DNA of 64,000 nt, from the NCBI RefSeq assembly GCF_000760595.1, contig NZ_BBNM01000015.1, positions 1-64,000 on the forward strand. The letters are read 5' to 3'. The notes beneath the pieces were generated by a model. It saw only the letters and a list, made by a program, of their open reading frames with translations. It was not told the origin of the DNA and searched no databases. Positions 16,806 to 23,776 of this stretch are shown piece by piece. The stretch is from Acinetobacter soli (GTDB lineage Bacteria; Pseudomonadota; Gammaproteobacteria; Pseudomonadales; Moraxellaceae). Numbering within the stretch: the first letter of the stretch is position 1; every line of letters begins with the position of its first letter. Both the position numbers and the translations under genes were made by a program.

Positions 16806-17202
16806 CTTCTAGTCTCGCTAATTCATCTTTAATCCAGTCGATCGCAAAGCCAGACTCAATTTGACAAGGCTCAAAGCGGACAAACCTGAATCCAACATCT
16901 ATAGCTGAGTCGTGCTTCCACAAAGAATTAGCCACCTTCTTACCACCGCGACCTACAGCCCACGAGCTCCCAGCTATCTCAATCAGCAGATTCAACCGCA
17001 CAATATAAAAGTCAAAACGCCAATTTTTTGTAGATTCGAACTTAAACTTACGGCGATATCCAATCAGATTTTCTTCTAATTCTTGAAATAAAGCTTCTTC
17101 TGCTTCGAGATAATTCTGTTTAGCCTTAGGTAAAGGTTTTGTTCTTGGCTTCGGTTTTAACGGCGCTTTTTTGGTTTTGGATTTATAAGTATCTATTTCC
17201 AT
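16774..17202 (-). CDS. PD-(D/E)XK nuclease-like protein with altered active site
   Basis: The 142-residue protein is Lys/Pro-rich over the first 30 residues, then has a VSR/DUF559-like core: KNWRFDFYIVRLNLLIEIAGSSW..GRGGK, a DSAIDVGFRFVRFEPCQIESG strand-helix, and a C-terminal helix. The 18561-18962 protein has the same layout but reads VEVEGG where this one has IEIAGS, so the second acidic position of the E-x-E/D motif is Ala here. It may be inactive or use another residue. Phage genomes often have an endonuclease near terminase, so a packaging role is possible (inference). Confidence 0.65.
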   Translation of the reverse strand: MEIDTYKSKTKKAPLKPKPRTKPLPKAKQNYLEAEEALFQELEENLIGYRRKFKFESTKNWRFDFYIVRLNLLIEIAGSSWAVGRGGKKVANSLWKHDSAIDVGFRFVRFEPCQIESGFAIDWIKDELARLEDGPDQTIPPD

Positions 17203-17215
17203 ATGTTCGGCCCAT

Positions 17216-17245
17216 TAAAAAAACCCTCTTACGAGAGTTTTTTTA
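17216..17245. terminator. Bidirectional terminator after the DUF2158-like gene
   Basis: A 6-bp stem (17223-17228 with 17233-17238, one G-U pair) has A-runs on the left and a T-run on the right. Confidence 0.75.
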
Positions 17246-17261
17246 TTTTTAGGAATTTCAA

Positions 17262-17480
17262 TCATTTGTTAAAAGCCTTATTTAACTCTCTGATTGTATT
17301 TTGATTGATATTGAGTCCACATGGTATGACCAAATTTTTGTTGAACTCGCGACTAAAAATCAATTTTTTTTCGTTGTCCGACCAAATACAAGTAAGGTTA
17401 TCATCCTTAATCGACTCAACTTGCATCCGTATGCTACTGGATTTAAGACGGACAATTTGACCTAATTTAAACTCAATCAT
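17262..17480 (-). CDS. Small DUF2158/YodC-like protein in a single-gene unit
   Basis: The 72-residue protein begins MIEFKLGQIVRLKSSSIRMQVESI and has a LTCIWSD segment, which resembles the FKxGDxVxLKSGxxxMTV...CxW pattern of the small DUF2158 (YodC) family. Members are of unknown function. It has its own promoter candidate (17512-17541) and terminator (17216-17245), so it can be expressed independently of the late operon, probably in the lysogen. Confidence 0.6.
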   Translation of the reverse strand: MIEFKLGQIVRLKSSSIRMQVESIKDDNLTCIWSDNEKKLIFSREFNKNLVIPCGLNINQNTIRELNKAFNK

Positions 17481-17511
17481 AAAAACACCTTTTTAGTTTC
17501 CGGTAAAGAGC

Positions 17512-17541
17512 ACTATAGCACTAAAAAGATTCAAAAAACAA
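17512..17541 (-). promoter_or_regulatory. Candidate promoter for the DUF2158-like gene
   Basis: On the minus strand TTGTTT (17536-17541) and TATAGT (17512-17517) are 18 bases apart. A perfect 8+1+8 palindrome (17567-17583) lies 26 bases upstream of the -35 and could be an operator. Confidence 0.5.
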
Positions 17542-17566
17542 AAATTTATTATTAATTATCAATATC

Positions 17567-17583
17567 TTATAACACTGTTATAA
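17567..17583. promoter_or_regulatory. Perfect palindrome upstream of the DUF2158-like gene promoter
   Basis: TTATAACA C TGTTATAA, 8-bp arms around one base. Its inner half TATAACA also occurs in the palindrome beside the integrase start (29406-29422). Confidence 0.5.
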
Positions 17584-17626
17584 AATTTAATCACTAATTT
17601 TTTATGATTCCCAGCTTCTAAAAATA

Positions 17627-17661
17627 GAAAAAACCCCGCCAATAATCGATATTTAGCGGGG
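17627..17661 (-). terminator. Terminator downstream of the 80-residue gene
   Basis: A 6-bp GC stem (17634-17639 with 17656-17661) with a 16-base AT-rich loop is followed by TTTTTT on the minus strand. Confidence 0.7.
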
Positions 17662-17692
17662 CTTTATGGGCCGTAATACGTCCGGCTAATTT

Positions 17693-17935
17693 TTAACTGA
17701 CATTTTGAATATCAACAACTATATGACCTTTTCCGATTTGACTCTTTAAATTCGCATTTCTTAAATCTTCGTGAAATTCAAAGGGAACATTACCGCCGCC
17801 TTCCAAATAAACCCATTTAGTTTTAATGACTCTTGTTATATAACCATCAATGCTTGGAGTATCCTCAGAATCATCTATTTCTTGAACTTTGATTTCTTCA
17901 CCACTCTCAATGCTTTTTAAAGTAATAGTCCTCAT
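17693..17935 (-). CDS. Hypothetical 80-residue protein in a single-gene unit
   Basis: I do not recognise a family. The protein begins MRTITLKSIESGEEIKVQEID, is beta-rich with several acidic stretches (DDSEDTPSIDG), and has no membrane segment. An extended -10 (TGGTATAAA, 17963-17971) lies about 28 bases before the start, and terminators lie on both sides (17986-18004 and 17634-17661). It therefore looks like an independently transcribed cargo gene between the Q-like regulator and the late operon. Confidence 0.55.
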   Translation of the reverse strand: MRTITLKSIESGEEIKVQEIDDSEDTPSIDGYITRVIKTKWVYLEGGGNVPFEFHEDLRNANLKSQIGKGHIVVDIQNVS

Positions 17936-17962
17936 TTCTATCCCCTTATTATTGGAGATATT

Positions 17963-17971
17963 TTTATACCA
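17963..17971 (-). promoter_or_regulatory. Candidate extended -10 promoter for the 80-residue gene
   Basis: TGGTATAAA on the minus strand. No good -35 is seen, because the -35 position falls in the preceding terminator. Confidence 0.35.
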
Positions 17972-17980
17972 CAGAAACGC

Positions 17981-18004
17981 AAAAAGCCCATCGATTTGAT
18001 GAGC
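17981..18004 (-). terminator. Terminator shortly after the putative late promoter (tR'-like)
   Basis: A 6-bp stem (17986-17991 with 17999-18004) with an added A/T extension is followed by TTTTT on the minus strand. It lies within about 40 bases of the -10 of the promoter candidate at 18021-18048. Confidence 0.65.
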
Positions 18005-18020
18005 TTTTCAGAGTGGCGAT

Positions 18021-18048
18021 TAAGTACAAGTTCGCCAAGTTATCACAA
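18021..18048 (-). promoter_or_regulatory. Candidate late promoter (pR'-like)
   Basis: TTGTGA (18043-18048) and TACTTA (18021-18026) are 16 bases apart on the minus strand. The inverted repeat TGGCGA/TCGCCA (18014-18019 with 18032-18037) surrounds the -10. It sits directly after the Q-like gene and just before a terminator, as lambda pR' does. Confidence 0.35.
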
Positions 18049-18072
18049 ATATGCCATACCCCGTGCGCACAC

Positions 18073-18561
18073 TCAAGCAGTTTTTTCAAAAGTTTCAAAG
18101 GTGAAATAAGAATGACGGCTTTTGATGTATGCCAATCCACACTTTAAATCTTGTCGGATCTGGTTCACTGACGTATCGCTACTTTTTGCGATATCACGCA
18201 ATGAATTACCCATAACATGATGTGACCAAATCGATGATATCCAATCTTGTAAAATTTCATCCTCAACAAGTTGAATATCCATAATTAGACGTTGAATAGC
18301 CCGCGCTTCGTTATCATTCAACTCACAGCATGTACCTTTACGCTGTACACACAAACGATCTTTTAACTTCTCATCTGCCATGTACATTGCAAGCAGTCTT
18401 TCACGCTGCTTCTGCGTAATACGTTTTGTCGGCATAGTCTTAACAACCATTACCATCGTTTCATTATCGCCATTGATCCAAGCCCCGAGCTGACGACACC
18501 ACCCCTCAAAACTGAATTTTGACCAATCCGTTGTTTGCATTATTGTCACTGCTACATTCAT
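18073..18561 (-). CDS. Q-like late-gene regulator (putative antiterminator)
   Basis: The 162-residue protein starts MNVAVTIMQTTDWSKF and contains FEGWCRQLGAWINGD, a sequence type seen in phage Q-like antitermination proteins. Toward the C-terminus it has a helix-turn-helix reading NSLRDIAKSSDTSVNQIRQDLKCG. It is the last early gene before the late operon. A promoter and terminator pair follows within 100 bases, and many terminators lie in the late operon, so an antiterminator is what the layout calls for. Direct family recognition is moderate; a sigma-like activator is the alternative. Its start shares one base with the stop of the upstream gene. Confidence 0.6.
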   Translation of the reverse strand: MNVAVTIMQTTDWSKFSFEGWCRQLGAWINGDNETMVMVVKTMPTKRITQKQRERLLAMYMADEKLKDRLCVQRKGTCCELNDNEARAIQRLIMDIQLVEDEILQDWISSIWSHHVMGNSLRDIAKSSDTSVNQIRQDLKCGLAYIKSRHSYFTFETFEKTA

Positions 18562-18962
18562 CACAAGCCACCTCTCACCAAATTTTCAATCTGCCTAATC
18601 GCCAAACCGCTTTTCACTTGTTCCGTACTGAACCGTAAAACCTTAAAACCCATCACCGCCGCCGCGTTGTACTTTTCCATGTCTGCTATGAAGCCTTTAC
18701 CCCTTGTATGCCGTCCACCACTCCAAATCCCGCCTTCCACCTCCACTAAAATTTTTGTTCCTGTTATCAAAAAATCAGCCCGCCAATTACGCTCTGCATG
18801 AAACTTGTATTCCTGTTCAAACCCAATTTTCTGTGCTATTAAATCTCTGGCCATTGTTACTTCACCTTCGCTCTGTACTCTTTGACCTTTAACTGAACGG
18901 CGCTTTTTACCCTTCTTAATTGGAAATTTAGAGCGGTACTCAGCGAGGCTGATTGAAGTCAC
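18561..18962 (-). CDS. VSR/DUF559-like PD-(D/E)XK endonuclease
   Basis: The 133-residue protein has a basic N-terminus (KGKKRRSVKGQRVQSEGEV) and a nuclease core: FHAERNWRADFLITGTKILVEVEGGIWSGGRH, with Asp in WRADF and the E-x-E of VEVEGG as likely catalytic residues. NAAAVMGFKVLRFSTEQVKSG follows. This is the pattern of VSR- and DUF559-type nucleases. It is a homologue of the 16774-17202 protein, which lacks the second acidic residue. In this early operon it may process recombination or replication intermediates. It overlaps the next upstream gene by 23 bases. Confidence 0.75.
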   Translation of the reverse strand: MTSISLAEYRSKFPIKKGKKRRSVKGQRVQSEGEVTMARDLIAQKIGFEQEYKFHAERNWRADFLITGTKILVEVEGGIWSGGRHTRGKGFIADMEKYNAAAVMGFKVLRFSTEQVKSGLAIRQIENLVRGGL

Positions 18963-19605
18963 GTAATCTCACCTCACGCTGAAGGCTATGTAACTCATGA
19001 GAAAGCTCATGATTGCGTTGCTCTAAACGTGTGTAATTTCGCTGCATATATAAGATCTTTTCTGGATCCTGAATGCGGGCCAATGCCAGTGTTAAAAGAT
19101 TCATTTCGTTTTGAATGTTTCTTTCTTCAAATGCCATTGTTCTAAAGTTTTCTTCAACCACCTTGTGGTCAAAATGGCTTTTGTTTTTCTTGGACCACTG
19201 GCAGTAATATTTGATTTTTGGCGCAGACAACACACCAGCAACTACTTTGCAATTGCCTCTGTCATTGACGTAAATTAACCCCCATTTCTCTGGAAGTTCC
19301 TCAGGTTTAATTAATCCGGTCGGACATATGTAATAGCGATACTTACCCATACCAATTTCAGGATTGATACGATGTGGTTTTGAACGATCAGCAAGAAAAT
19401 CGGATCGGCTTGTTTTAGCTTCAAGTAAAAAGGTTCCAACACCTGCAGCGTGCATCCCATGACGCACACCGAACACATCAGGATTTTCGCCATAGCAAGT
19501 TGGTTCAATTACAGTGAAGTGACAACCATGTCCATTAGCTGATTCAGGACGCTTTAGAAATCGAGATCCTATTTCACAAAGTTGGCGATGTGTTAGCTTA
19601 CTCAT
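18940..19605 (-). CDS. MmcB-like putative nuclease with C-terminal coiled coil
   Basis: The 221-residue protein has an MmcB/PD-(D/E)XK-like core: NPDVFGVRHG (Asp), then FLLEAKTSRSDFLADRSKPHR with an E-x-K pair, and YRYYICPTGLIKPEELPEKWGL. MmcB-type proteins are linked to DNA repair. The last 70 residues form a helical coiled coil (ILYMQRNYTRLEQRNHEL). It lies between the DnaC-like loader, whose end it overlaps by four bases, and the VSR-like nuclease, so a role in phage DNA metabolism is likely. Confidence 0.73.
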   Translation of the reverse strand: MSKLTHRQLCEIGSRFLKRPESANGHGCHFTVIEPTCYGENPDVFGVRHGMHAAGVGTFLLEAKTSRSDFLADRSKPHRINPEIGMGKYRYYICPTGLIKPEELPEKWGLIYVNDRGNCKVVAGVLSAPKIKYYCQWSKKNKSHFDHKVVEENFRTMAFEERNIQNEMNLLTLALARIQDPEKILYMQRNYTRLEQRNHELSHELHSLQREVRLRDFNQPR

Positions 19606-20348
19606 ACACCACCTAACCGTTGATCAGCCCAATTACAATTCACGATCGTCAAACCATCGTGTTGAAAACGTGACCACAAGCGATCGCCCAAGTTTTCTTT
19701 GAGCTGCTCTATCGTCCAGTTTGAAATCAACATGGTCGATTTTTTGGCGTCGTAACGTGCATATAAAACCTTGTGCACCAGCTCGAGTTTTTTCTCATGC
19801 TGATCATGCAAACCGTATTCATCGAGTATCAATAAATCGTATTCAGTGAATCGGTAGATTGCTACCGCTTCTGAGTCATCCGCTTTTGTCCACGCATTCG
19901 CTATCAGATTCGCCATATCAGCCGAAGTGATGTATCTGACGTACTTGCCTGCGTTTAAAACATTTCGGGCCACAGCGCACGCTAGATGCGTTTTACCAGT
20001 ACCCGTGCGTCCGGTCATGATTAGATTTCTTGTCTTACCCGCATTCTGATCTCTTGTGAACTGAGCGCATTCAGCTTTGGCAATCTGTTGTTCCTGGTGC
20101 GTGACATCGTAATTGTTAAAACCACTTTGAGCATGGCGCTCAGGAATCATCGATCCAGCAAAGTGTTTTTCACGAACCATCTGGTTCACAGCTTTTTCGT
20201 GTTCAATCTGTGATCTTTCGAGAAGTTCTTTTGCACACGATGGGCAAGTTGTACGTCCGAACATGAGGACTTTCAGCTCGTTGTGTACAGCGCAAATTTC
20301 ATCTGCATGCTGAACTTCAAATTGAAATTGTTTGTGCATCGCGTTCAT
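19602..20348 (-). CDS. DnaC-like replicative helicase loader
   Basis: The 248-residue AAA+ ATPase has a CPSC zinc-finger-like pair (residues 35-38), Walker A GRTGTGKT (113-120), Walker B LLILDE (172-177) and a sensor-like LISNWT segment. The pattern is that of DnaC/IstB proteins that load the replicative helicase. It starts right at the stop of the DnaT-like gene, with GAGGG upstream, giving an initiator-loader pair like lambda O-P in function. The loader would bring the host DnaB to the phage origin. Confidence 0.88.
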   Translation of the reverse strand: MNAMHKQFQFEVQHADEICAVHNELKVLMFGRTTCPSCAKELLERSQIEHEKAVNQMVREKHFAGSMIPERHAQSGFNNYDVTHQEQQIAKAECAQFTRDQNAGKTRNLIMTGRTGTGKTHLACAVARNVLNAGKYVRYITSADMANLIANAWTKADDSEAVAIYRFTEYDLLILDEYGLHDQHEKKLELVHKVLYARYDAKKSTMLISNWTIEQLKENLGDRLWSRFQHDGLTIVNCNWADQRLGGV

Positions 20349-21181
20349 ACAAGGCCCTCAGTGTTTACGTTGTCCACCGCAGGTGCGTAATCAGGAATGT
20401 CACCATGCGCATCATTGACGTTGCGGCTGACAGTCGAATTAGACTTGCTTTGATTTTTTGGTTGACCAGATGATTTAGCTTTCTTGAACTCTTGAATCAA
20501 CCACTGTGCAAACTTGCGTGTGCGTTGGTTTTCAGTGAGATCAGTTTTGTCTTCACGGTAAGCATTGAAATTACCGAGATGAAATTCGTAATCAGGCATA
20601 TCGAGAACTTTCTGAGCTTGTATGCCTACGCTTTCACGAATTACATTGATCAAAATATTTGAATCCGGTTTCCAAGACTCGTTTTGATTTTCGTCCGCGC
20701 TTAGTGTGTGTGTATTATTAATATGGTTATCGGTTAACGGTTTACGGTTAAGGTTTTTTTGGGTTTCACTTTGAGAACCCAAAATAACCGACTGGGTTTC
20801 TTTTGGGTTTTCATTAATAATCATTTCGCTTGTATTAGGGTTATCTTCTGGTTTTTTCTTAGGTGGACGGCCACCTTTTTTACCATTTTCACGATTTTTG
20901 TTAGCGTTCAATTGATATTCAGCAATTTCAGCATCACAACGTTTGTTGTGAAAACCATCTTCCTGTTCAACAAAAAAATCCTGAAGCACATTTATCACTG
21001 CTTCTCTTTCTTCTTGGGTTATTGCACGTAACCGACGAAAAACCGACTGGGTTTCTTTGGGTAATGGTTTTTCATTTAAGTAATACAGGTCTATTGCACG
21101 GCGATAAAAGCACTCCTCAAGCGGTGTAAGGTGTGCAGTGTCAACCATGAAATCACCAATGTGATGGAGGTACTTATACAT
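20345..21181 (-). CDS. DnaT-like / DUF1376 replication protein
   Basis: The 278-residue protein has an N-terminal DUF1376 domain (about 1-95: MYKYLHHIGDFMVDTAHLTP, ECFYRRAIDLYY, HNKRCDAEIAEY). A basic linker follows (GKKGGRPPKKK). The C-terminal domain (about 190-255) resembles DnaT with WKPDSNILINVIRES and RKFAQWLIQEFKKAK. It should start replication together with the DnaC-like protein. The central coding sequence contains CGGTTAA-type tandem heptamers (20724-20751) and an 18-bp direct repeat (20786-20803 and 21041-21058), which could make up the origin, as in lambda O. Confidence 0.85.
   Translation of the reverse strand: MYKYLHHIGDFMVDTAHLTPLEECFYRRAIDLYYLNEKPLPKETQSVFRRLRAITQEEREAVINVLQDFFVEQEDGFHNKRCDAEIAEYQLNANKNRENGKKGGRPPKKKPEDNPNTSEMIINENPKETQSVILGSQSETQKNLNRKPLTDNHINNTHTLSADENQNESWKPDSNILINVIRESVGIQAQKVLDMPDYEFHLGNFNAYREDKTDLTENQRTRKFAQWLIQEFKKAKSSGQPKNQSKSNSTVSRNVNDAHGDIPDYAPAVDNVNTEGLV
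20724..20751. repeat. Iteron-like tandem heptamers, candidate replication origin
   Basis: Four adjoining 7-base units read TGGTTAT, CGGTTAA, CGGTTTA, CGGTTAA inside the initiator gene, next to A/T-rich sequence and several GGGTTTC motifs. Confidence 0.45.
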
Positions 21182-22010
21182 GGATTCCTCCGAATAAATC
21201 TTGTGACTGGGCTTTAGGACTTACCCATAGGCATTCCTTACGTGTTACACCACCTAAACGGCCTGAAGCCTGAACTGATTTAGTGAATTTGGTCCACGTC
21301 GAAAGCTTCTGGTTATACAAGTCATGGTCGTATCCAGTAATAATCACTGAGCCTTGCACATTGATAAGTTGATCAAGTAGCTGCTCATGATCTGCATCGG
21401 TCATTTCATGCCGATACGCGACCACATTTGCAGTTCGGGTACTTCTCACATAAGGCGGATCTACAAAAAATAATGTATCCTCTGCGTCATATAAGCTGAT
21501 AACTTTTGATGCTTCCTGATTCTCAATCACACACTGTTTGAATCGCTCTGCACATTTGGCAATTCGTTGCGGATATTGATCCCACAAGTTAATTTCGTAG
21601 TTTTTCTGACGTCCACCAGCAAGTCTAAATCCTGTATGGCCTTTGGTTGCACCCGCAGAACCAAAACCCATTTGTGCTCTAACAATCATTCTTCTCGCTT
21701 TCTCAACCGCACAATCTGTTTCTTCATATGCTTCGTGAAATTCTTCGCGCGAGAATGGCGTCAAGTGAACTGATTGTTTGAGCTGCTCGCATTGCTTTGG
21801 ATCTCGAAGTACGCGAAACAGATTTACAACTTCGCTATCGATGTCGTTATAAACTTCAATGTTACTTTGAGGTTTGCAAAGTAAAACTGAACCACCGCCA
21901 CCGAATGGTTCAACATATGTTTTATGCGCTGGAAATTTTGAAATAATCCAATCGGCAATGCGAAACTTGCCACCATGGTAGCGAATTAATGGATGATTCA
22001 TGCTCGTCAT
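21174..22010 (-). CDS. D12-class DNA adenine N6-methyltransferase
   Basis: The 278-residue Dam-like methylase shows the N-terminal RYHGGKFRIADWII motif, the AdoMet-binding VEPFGGGGSVLL (about 33-44), a NDIDSEVVNLF segment and the catalytic DPPY (184-187). It probably methylates adenine in a short site and could protect phage DNA from host restriction or regulate its own genes. No cognate restriction enzyme is next to it, so it is an orphan methylase. Its start overlaps the preceding gene by ATGA, and its end overlaps the DnaT-like gene by eight bases. Confidence 0.93.
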   Translation of the reverse strand: MTSMNHPLIRYHGGKFRIADWIISKFPAHKTYVEPFGGGGSVLLCKPQSNIEVYNDIDSEVVNLFRVLRDPKQCEQLKQSVHLTPFSREEFHEAYEETDCAVEKARRMIVRAQMGFGSAGATKGHTGFRLAGGRQKNYEINLWDQYPQRIAKCAERFKQCVIENQEASKVISLYDAEDTLFFVDPPYVRSTRTANVVAYRHEMTDADHEQLLDQLINVQGSVIITGYDHDLYNQKLSTWTKFTKSVQASGRLGGVTRKECLWVSPKAQSQDLFGGIHV

Positions 22011-22303
22011 TTATCACCCGCCTTAGCTTTCACATAGCCACTGAAGCCTTCAACTTTTCCAGCACGAATCAGACTGTTAATGATCTCCATCCCCATGTAT
22101 TGGGTAACGCGAAAATAACGCGCGTAGATTTCAGCAATTTCGTATTTACTCGCTGCAGCGTTATTCACATCGTAGTTTTTCGAACGTAAGTTTTGACGCT
22201 TACGCTCGATGACTTCATTGAATACAACCATTGCTGGCTCGTGATATGACTGAATTTCTTGCAACTGCTTGTAGGCTTGGTTGTTATTTGGTAAATTTGT
22301 CAT
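22007..22303 (-). CDS. Hypothetical early phage protein
   Basis: The 98-residue protein begins MTNLPNNNQAYKQLQEIQSY. It is mostly helical, with a putative winged-helix-like stretch AAASKYEIAEIYARYFRVTQ and a KVEGFSGYVKAK ending. I do not recognise a family. It lies between the CII-like gene and the methylase, in the same operon, and overlaps the methylase start by four bases. A DNA-binding role is possible but unproven. Confidence 0.55.
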   Translation of the reverse strand: MTNLPNNNQAYKQLQEIQSYHEPAMVVFNEVIERKRQNLRSKNYDVNNAAASKYEIAEIYARYFRVTQYMGMEIINSLIRAGKVEGFSGYVKAKAGDK

Positions 22304-22363
22304 GTTCTTGATCTCTCAGATTAATGAATACAAACCGCTTCTGGTCGCACAGATAGCGGTTTT

Positions 22364-22720
22364 TTAATATCCAAATTCTTCCAATCGAGGCGCTATTGCC
22401 GTGTGTTGAAAGTCGTTAATTTCTGATGCTCTATTCATCGATAGACGTGCTAAAAAGAAAATTGAATCGATTAATTGCTTGTCATAGCATTGATATTGCT
22501 CGGGTATTACTTTCAAACCAAGCTTGTCCAATAAAACACAAACTGTCTCAAGATCGGTTAAGCCATTGTTTTTTCTTTCATTTTTGAACTTTGATAACCA
22601 AGGACCATCTTGTCCAAGTTCTTCTGCAAGTGTGCTGTTAACTACGACGCCAAGTCTTTGCAAAACGAGAGAGTGTATGTTTCTAGCTCTTGCACTGGAA
22701 TCAATTGATAATTTGCTCAT
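22364..22720 (-). CDS. CII-like transcriptional regulator
   Basis: The 118-residue protein has the CII layout: an N-terminal helix with SSARARNIHSLVLQRL, the helix-turn-helix NSTLAEELGQDGPWLSKFKNE and the following DLETVCVLLDKLGLKVI. The C-terminal 40 residues would serve for oligomerisation. It lies directly after the Cro-like gene in the leftward early operon, as cII does in lambdoid phages, and probably activates lysogeny genes such as the repressor. Residues beyond the helix-turn-helix are divergent. Confidence 0.72.
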   Translation of the reverse strand: MSKLSIDSSARARNIHSLVLQRLGVVVNSTLAEELGQDGPWLSKFKNERKNNGLTDLETVCVLLDKLGLKVIPEQYQCYDKQLIDSIFFLARLSMNRASEINDFQHTAIAPRLEEFGY

Positions 22721-22728
22721 AAAGGTTC

Positions 22729-22956
22729 CTATGCCGCGTGTCGGCCTTTCTTTCTGGAAGGGAATAGTTCTTTATATTTGAACTTACCGTTGGTTTTCTC
22801 TTGGACGATTAGCGCTACTTCTGATGACATGCGCGCTTTACCATTAACCCAAGCCCAAACTGAAGGTTGCTCAATATCAAGAGCCTGTGCTGTCAAAGTT
22901 TGAGAACCAAAGTGTTCTACAACTTTTTTGTACAATTCGATTAATTCAATATTCAT
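22729..22956 (-). CDS. Cro-like / YdaS-type DNA-binding protein
   Basis: The 75-residue protein has a helix-turn-helix in TLTAQALDIEQPSVWAWVNGK, typical of Cro-like proteins of the YdaS type, and a basic C-terminus (SRKKGRH). It is divergent from the repressor gene across the three-operator region, with AGGAG before its ATG. It should compete with the repressor for those operators and favour lytic growth. Confidence 0.82.
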   Translation of the reverse strand: MNIELIELYKKVVEHFGSQTLTAQALDIEQPSVWAWVNGKARMSSEVALIVQEKTNGKFKYKELFPSRKKGRHAA

Positions 22957-22984
22957 CTATTGAACTCCTATATTTTATAGTTAA

Positions 22985-23011
22985 TTTATAGTTTTAACTA
23001 TTTAAAGTCAA
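22985..23011 (-). promoter_or_regulatory. Leftward early promoter (cro side)
   Basis: TTGACT (23006-23011) and TATAAA (22985-22990) on the minus strand, 15 bases apart (17 if the -10 is read as TAAATT). Operator 1 (22988-23001) covers the -10 and spacer, and operator 2 overlaps the -35. Confidence 0.6.
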
Positions 23012-23048
23012 CAGTTTTAACTATTTGAATAGCTATAGTCATAACTAT
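22988..23048. promoter_or_regulatory. Immunity region with three repressor operators
   Basis: Three 14-bp near-palindromes of the form ATAGTTNNAACTAT lie at 22988-23001, 23011-23024 (ACAG variant) and 23035-23048 (ATAGTC variant), with starts 23 and 24 bases apart. They are set between the divergent repressor and Cro-like genes and overlap both promoters. Confidence 0.8.
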
Positions 23049-23053
23049 AAAAT
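23025..23053 (+). promoter_or_regulatory. Repressor promoter
   Basis: TTGAAT (23025-23030) and TAAAAT (23048-23053) separated by 17 bases on the plus strand. Operator 3 (23035-23048) fills the spacer, so repressor bound there would shut off its own gene. Confidence 0.55.
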
Positions 23054-23079
23054 ATAGATGGGTTATTAAGGCAAATCAT

Positions 23080-23760
23080 ATGAATACTTTGGCTGAGCGT
23101 TTAAGAGAAGCACGTTTAAAGGCAAACAAAAATCAAGAGGAAGTTGCCCAAGCAGCAGGAATTAAGCAGCCTACATATCAAGCACTTGAATCGGGTAAAA
23201 CAAAGAAGTCAGCTTTTTTGCCAGAGATTGCTAAATTTTTAGACGTAGATCTAGATTGGCTAAAAGATGGTAAACAATCCGATGTTCAGAAAAGTAAAAT
23301 ATATAAGCTTGAGAGTAACGTAAGTTTTGTTGATACACCTTTGCGTGCAATTCCTTTGCTGGATTATGTGCAAGCTGGATTGTTTCATGAAGTTGGTTAT
23401 GATGGACTCAATCCTCTTGGAACAAGCTGGACAACTTACGAAGGGGCACGTCCTGAATGTGTTTTTTCCTTGAAAGTAGAAGGCTTAAGCATGGCTCCTG
23501 AGTTTGTACCTGGTGATGAAATAGTTGTTGATGGTTCTTTGGAGGCCAAACCAGGTTCATTGGTAATTGCACAAGAGATTCAACATGGTTTAGCTAGAAC
23601 GACTTTTAAAAAATATAGAGTGATTGGCATAAATGAATTTGGTGTTGATGTTATTGAACTCGTACCTTTAAATCCTGATTTTCCTACCCTTAATTCCACT
23701 CAAATTGAAATATCTATAATTGGTGTTGTAGTGGCCCATAATCGTTTGTTCAAATATTAA
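23080..23760 (+). CDS. CI-type phage repressor with LexA-like S24 autoprotease
   Basis: The 226-residue repressor has an N-terminal XRE helix-turn-helix (NQEEVAQAAGIKQPTYQALESGK, about 18-40) and a C-terminal S24 peptidase. The likely cleavage site is Ala99-Gly100 (VQAG), the nucleophile Ser137 (EGLSMAP) and the general base Lys177 (TTFKKYR). DNA damage should therefore trigger RecA-assisted self-cleavage and induction. It lies divergent from the Cro-like gene. Five matches to one palindrome, at 22.99-23.05 kb and 24.18-24.22 kb, are its likely binding sites. The prophage appears inducible as far as this gene shows. Confidence 0.93.
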   Translation: MNTLAERLREARLKANKNQEEVAQAAGIKQPTYQALESGKTKKSAFLPEIAKFLDVDLDWLKDGKQSDVQKSKIYKLESNVSFVDTPLRAIPLLDYVQAGLFHEVGYDGLNPLGTSWTTYEGARPECVFSLKVEGLSMAPEFVPGDEIVVDGSLEAKPGSLVIAQEIQHGLARTTFKKYRVIGINEFGVDVIELVPLNPDFPTLNSTQIEISIIGVVVAHNRLFKY

Positions 23761-23776
23761 TTTATAAGGAAAGAAC

